A stretch of DNA of 64,000 bases from Candidatus Gastranaerophilales bacterium (GTDB lineage Bacteria > Cyanobacteriota > Vampirovibrionia > Gastranaerophilales > Gastranaerophilaceae). The notes below the pieces were generated by a model. It ran no database searches. It worked only from the letters and a program-made list of their open reading frames with translations, and was not told the origin of the DNA. The DNA lies in contig CALUPU010000002.1 of the NCBI GenBank assembly GCA_944322725.1, forward strand, positions 62,001 to 126,000. The letters run 5' to 3'. Position numbers and translations under genes: made by a program. This document shows positions 63,031 through 64,000 of this stretch, piece after piece (the stretch's first letter is position 1; each line of letters opens with the position of its first letter).

Positions 63031-63660
63031 GTGAACAATAATCAGCAAAGTATTTATATAGTTATACTTCTGTTCTGCTTAATAGGCGGATTGTATTTGA
63101 TATTTCAAAAGGCTCAGCCTGCATACAATGCTTATCAGGATGTAAAAACAAAAACAGTTGCCGTTGAAGATACGAAAAAACAAATAGAAGATCTCAAAGC
63201 TAAACAGGCAGCTTATGAACGTGAAGAAAAAGTTTCTACAAAACCTGTATATAAAAGCGACCTGGCAACTATGGATCAAATGTCCTCTTTCGGTGTAATG
63301 TTTGAGGATGTGATTCAATCTGCAAAATATAACGGTTTGAAATTGCGTTCAATTTCATACAATCTATCACCTGCGAATGATATTGTCGTAAAAAATATAG
63401 TCAGTGATTATAATATATGTGCGATTAATATGCAGCTTATAGGCAACTATATGCAGTTTCGTTCATATTTTCAGGATATATATAACTATCCTTATCTTAT
63501 CAATCTTGATAAAATCAGTATTACCCCATATGAAGGCAATAAAAAAATTCTTATAGCAGATATTACTGTTATACTTTATTCTGTAAAGAATGATTTGCAA
63601 AAAGCTGCTCTGCAGGCTGCGCAAAGTGCTCAAACAGATGATGCGGGTTCGGGACAGTAA
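63031..63660 (+). CDS. PilO-like type IV pilus assembly protein
   Basis: 209 residues. Starts with GTG at 63031, with AAAGGG 10-13 bases upstream. Layout is PilO-like: a short cytoplasmic stub, one membrane helix (about 8-27), a coiled coil (about 30-65) and a ferredoxin-like periplasmic domain (about 75-190). The end is Ala/Gln-rich. It works with PilM-N on the inner-membrane platform. Confidence 0.78.
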   Translation: MNNNQQSIYIVILLFCLIGGLYLIFQKAQPAYNAYQDVKTKTVAVEDTKKQIEDLKAKQAAYEREEKVSTKPVYKSDLATMDQMSSFGVMFEDVIQSAKYNGLKLRSISYNLSPANDIVVKNIVSDYNICAINMQLIGNYMQFRSYFQDIYNYPYLINLDKISITPYEGNKKILIADITVILYSVKNDLQKAALQAAQSAQTDDAGSGQ

Positions 63661-63664
63661 TATT

Positions 63665-64000
63665 ATGAATTTTCAAGAAAGTCTTGGTCCGTTTTTAAGC
63701 CGGAATTGGATAGGTTCTGTTGACAATTACAGTGATTCCGATATTGTAATGATAGGTCTTCCTTTTGACGGTACTTGTTCTTATCGTCCGGGCAGCAGAT
63801 TTGCTCCGGAAAGGCTGCGTATCGCCAGCTGGGGGCTGGAGGATTATTCTCCGGTTTATGACAAACATCTTGATGATGTAAAATTTTACGATGCCGGAGA
63901 GTTGGAATTTCCTCTTGGCAATACTCAAAAATCAATGGACTTGATTGAGAAAAATGCCCGTAAAGTTTTTGCAGACAATAAAAAGTACCTTGGAATAGGG
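63665..64000 (+). CDS. speB: Agmatinase/ureohydrolase family, partial at 3' edge
   Basis: 112 codons seen before the window ends: MNFQESLGPFLSRNWIGSVD then IVMIGLPFDGTCSYRPGSRFAPERLR and VKFYDAGELEF. The GxPFDGTxSYRPGSRFAP segment is the N-terminal signature of agmatinases and related ureohydrolases. The metal-binding half lies outside the window. It may convert agmatine to putrescine. Confidence 0.85.
   Translation, partial: MNFQESLGPFLSRNWIGSVDNYSDSDIVMIGLPFDGTCSYRPGSRFAPERLRIASWGLEDYSPVYDKHLDDVKFYDAGELEFPLGNTQKSMDLIEKNARKVFADNKKYLGIG

Overview
The window is AT-rich bacterial chromosome with densely packed, mostly housekeeping genes on both strands. It shows no rRNA, tRNA, CRISPR array, integrase or transposase. 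The gene set fits a Gram-negative-type, fermentative, non-photosynthetic relative of cyanobacteria, most likely a gut Gastranaerophilales (Melainabacteria/Vampirovibrionia). Reasons: an SLH-domain envelope protein, an MlaE/F/D-type lipid transporter, glutathione synthesis with glutaredoxin and glyoxalase, type IV pilus PilM/N/O-like genes, several pilin-like proteins with an AFTLAE-type leader, and several orphan proteins sharing a short N-terminal SFxG-like motif. The taxonomic placement is inference from gene content; no marker was searched.

Layout. 1-3.4 kb: large GT-C-like membrane protein, small membrane proteins, glutaredoxin. 3.4-7.1 kb: trpS, a possible Trp-rich micro-ORF, coaBC, a Nif3-family gene, a secreted protein. 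7.2-10.2 kb: mlaE-mlaF-mlaD. 10.2-15.3 kb: orphan protein, XRE regulator, lepA, response regulator and histidine kinase, and a small AbrB-like gene. 15.4-20.5 kb: FrhB-like/pyruvyl transferase fusion, class II aldolase, GAF-GGDEF cyclase. 20.6-26.8 kb: a same-strand run of WecG/TagA-type glycosyltransferase, ftsE, ftsX, HDOD protein and four tandem pilin-like genes. 26.9-31.7 kb: orphan proteins including a tandem paralogous pair. 31.7-43.3 kb: alr, a structured RNA or micro-ORF locus, a phosphodiesterase, purB, ribD, DegT aminotransferase, lpdA, lipA, a small sigma factor, ftsY, nusB. 43.4-46.2 kb: gshB-gshA divergent from a glyoxalase. 46.3-47.9 kb: two orphan genes. 48.1-52.3 kb: GH13-like enzyme, SIS isomerase, DUF374 acyltransferase. 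52.3-55.3 kb: small basic protein, helical protein, SLH protein, histidine-phosphatase-like protein. 55.3-57.3 kb: corrinoid Fe-S protein subunits (AcsC/AcsD-like). 57.4-61.2 kb: small protein, gpmI, rpoD, rlmB. 61.3-64.0 kb: pilM-N fusion, pilO-like gene and the start of an agmatinase-type gene.

How it fits together. Glutaredoxin, GshA, GshB and glyoxalase form a coherent glutathione module. LpdA with LipA points to lipoyl-dependent dehydrogenase chemistry. MlaEFD, DUF374, the SLH protein and the pilus parts describe a diderm envelope. AcsC/AcsD-like subunits without the CO dehydrogenase or acetyl-CoA synthase subunits nearby suggest a methyl-corrinoid role that is not obvious from this window.

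The least explained elements are: (i) the SFxG-motif orphan families, including a tandem pair that also shares a C-terminal KTFxAFG motif; (ii) GC-rich cores sitting inside unrelated but internally complementary inverted repeats (33.9, 36.0 and 39.8 kb); (iii) a structured locus at 32.9-33.1 kb that may encode a 22-residue hydrophobic peptide; and (iv) a 23-codon Trp-rich ORF just after trpS, with its ribosome binding site in a hairpin loop.
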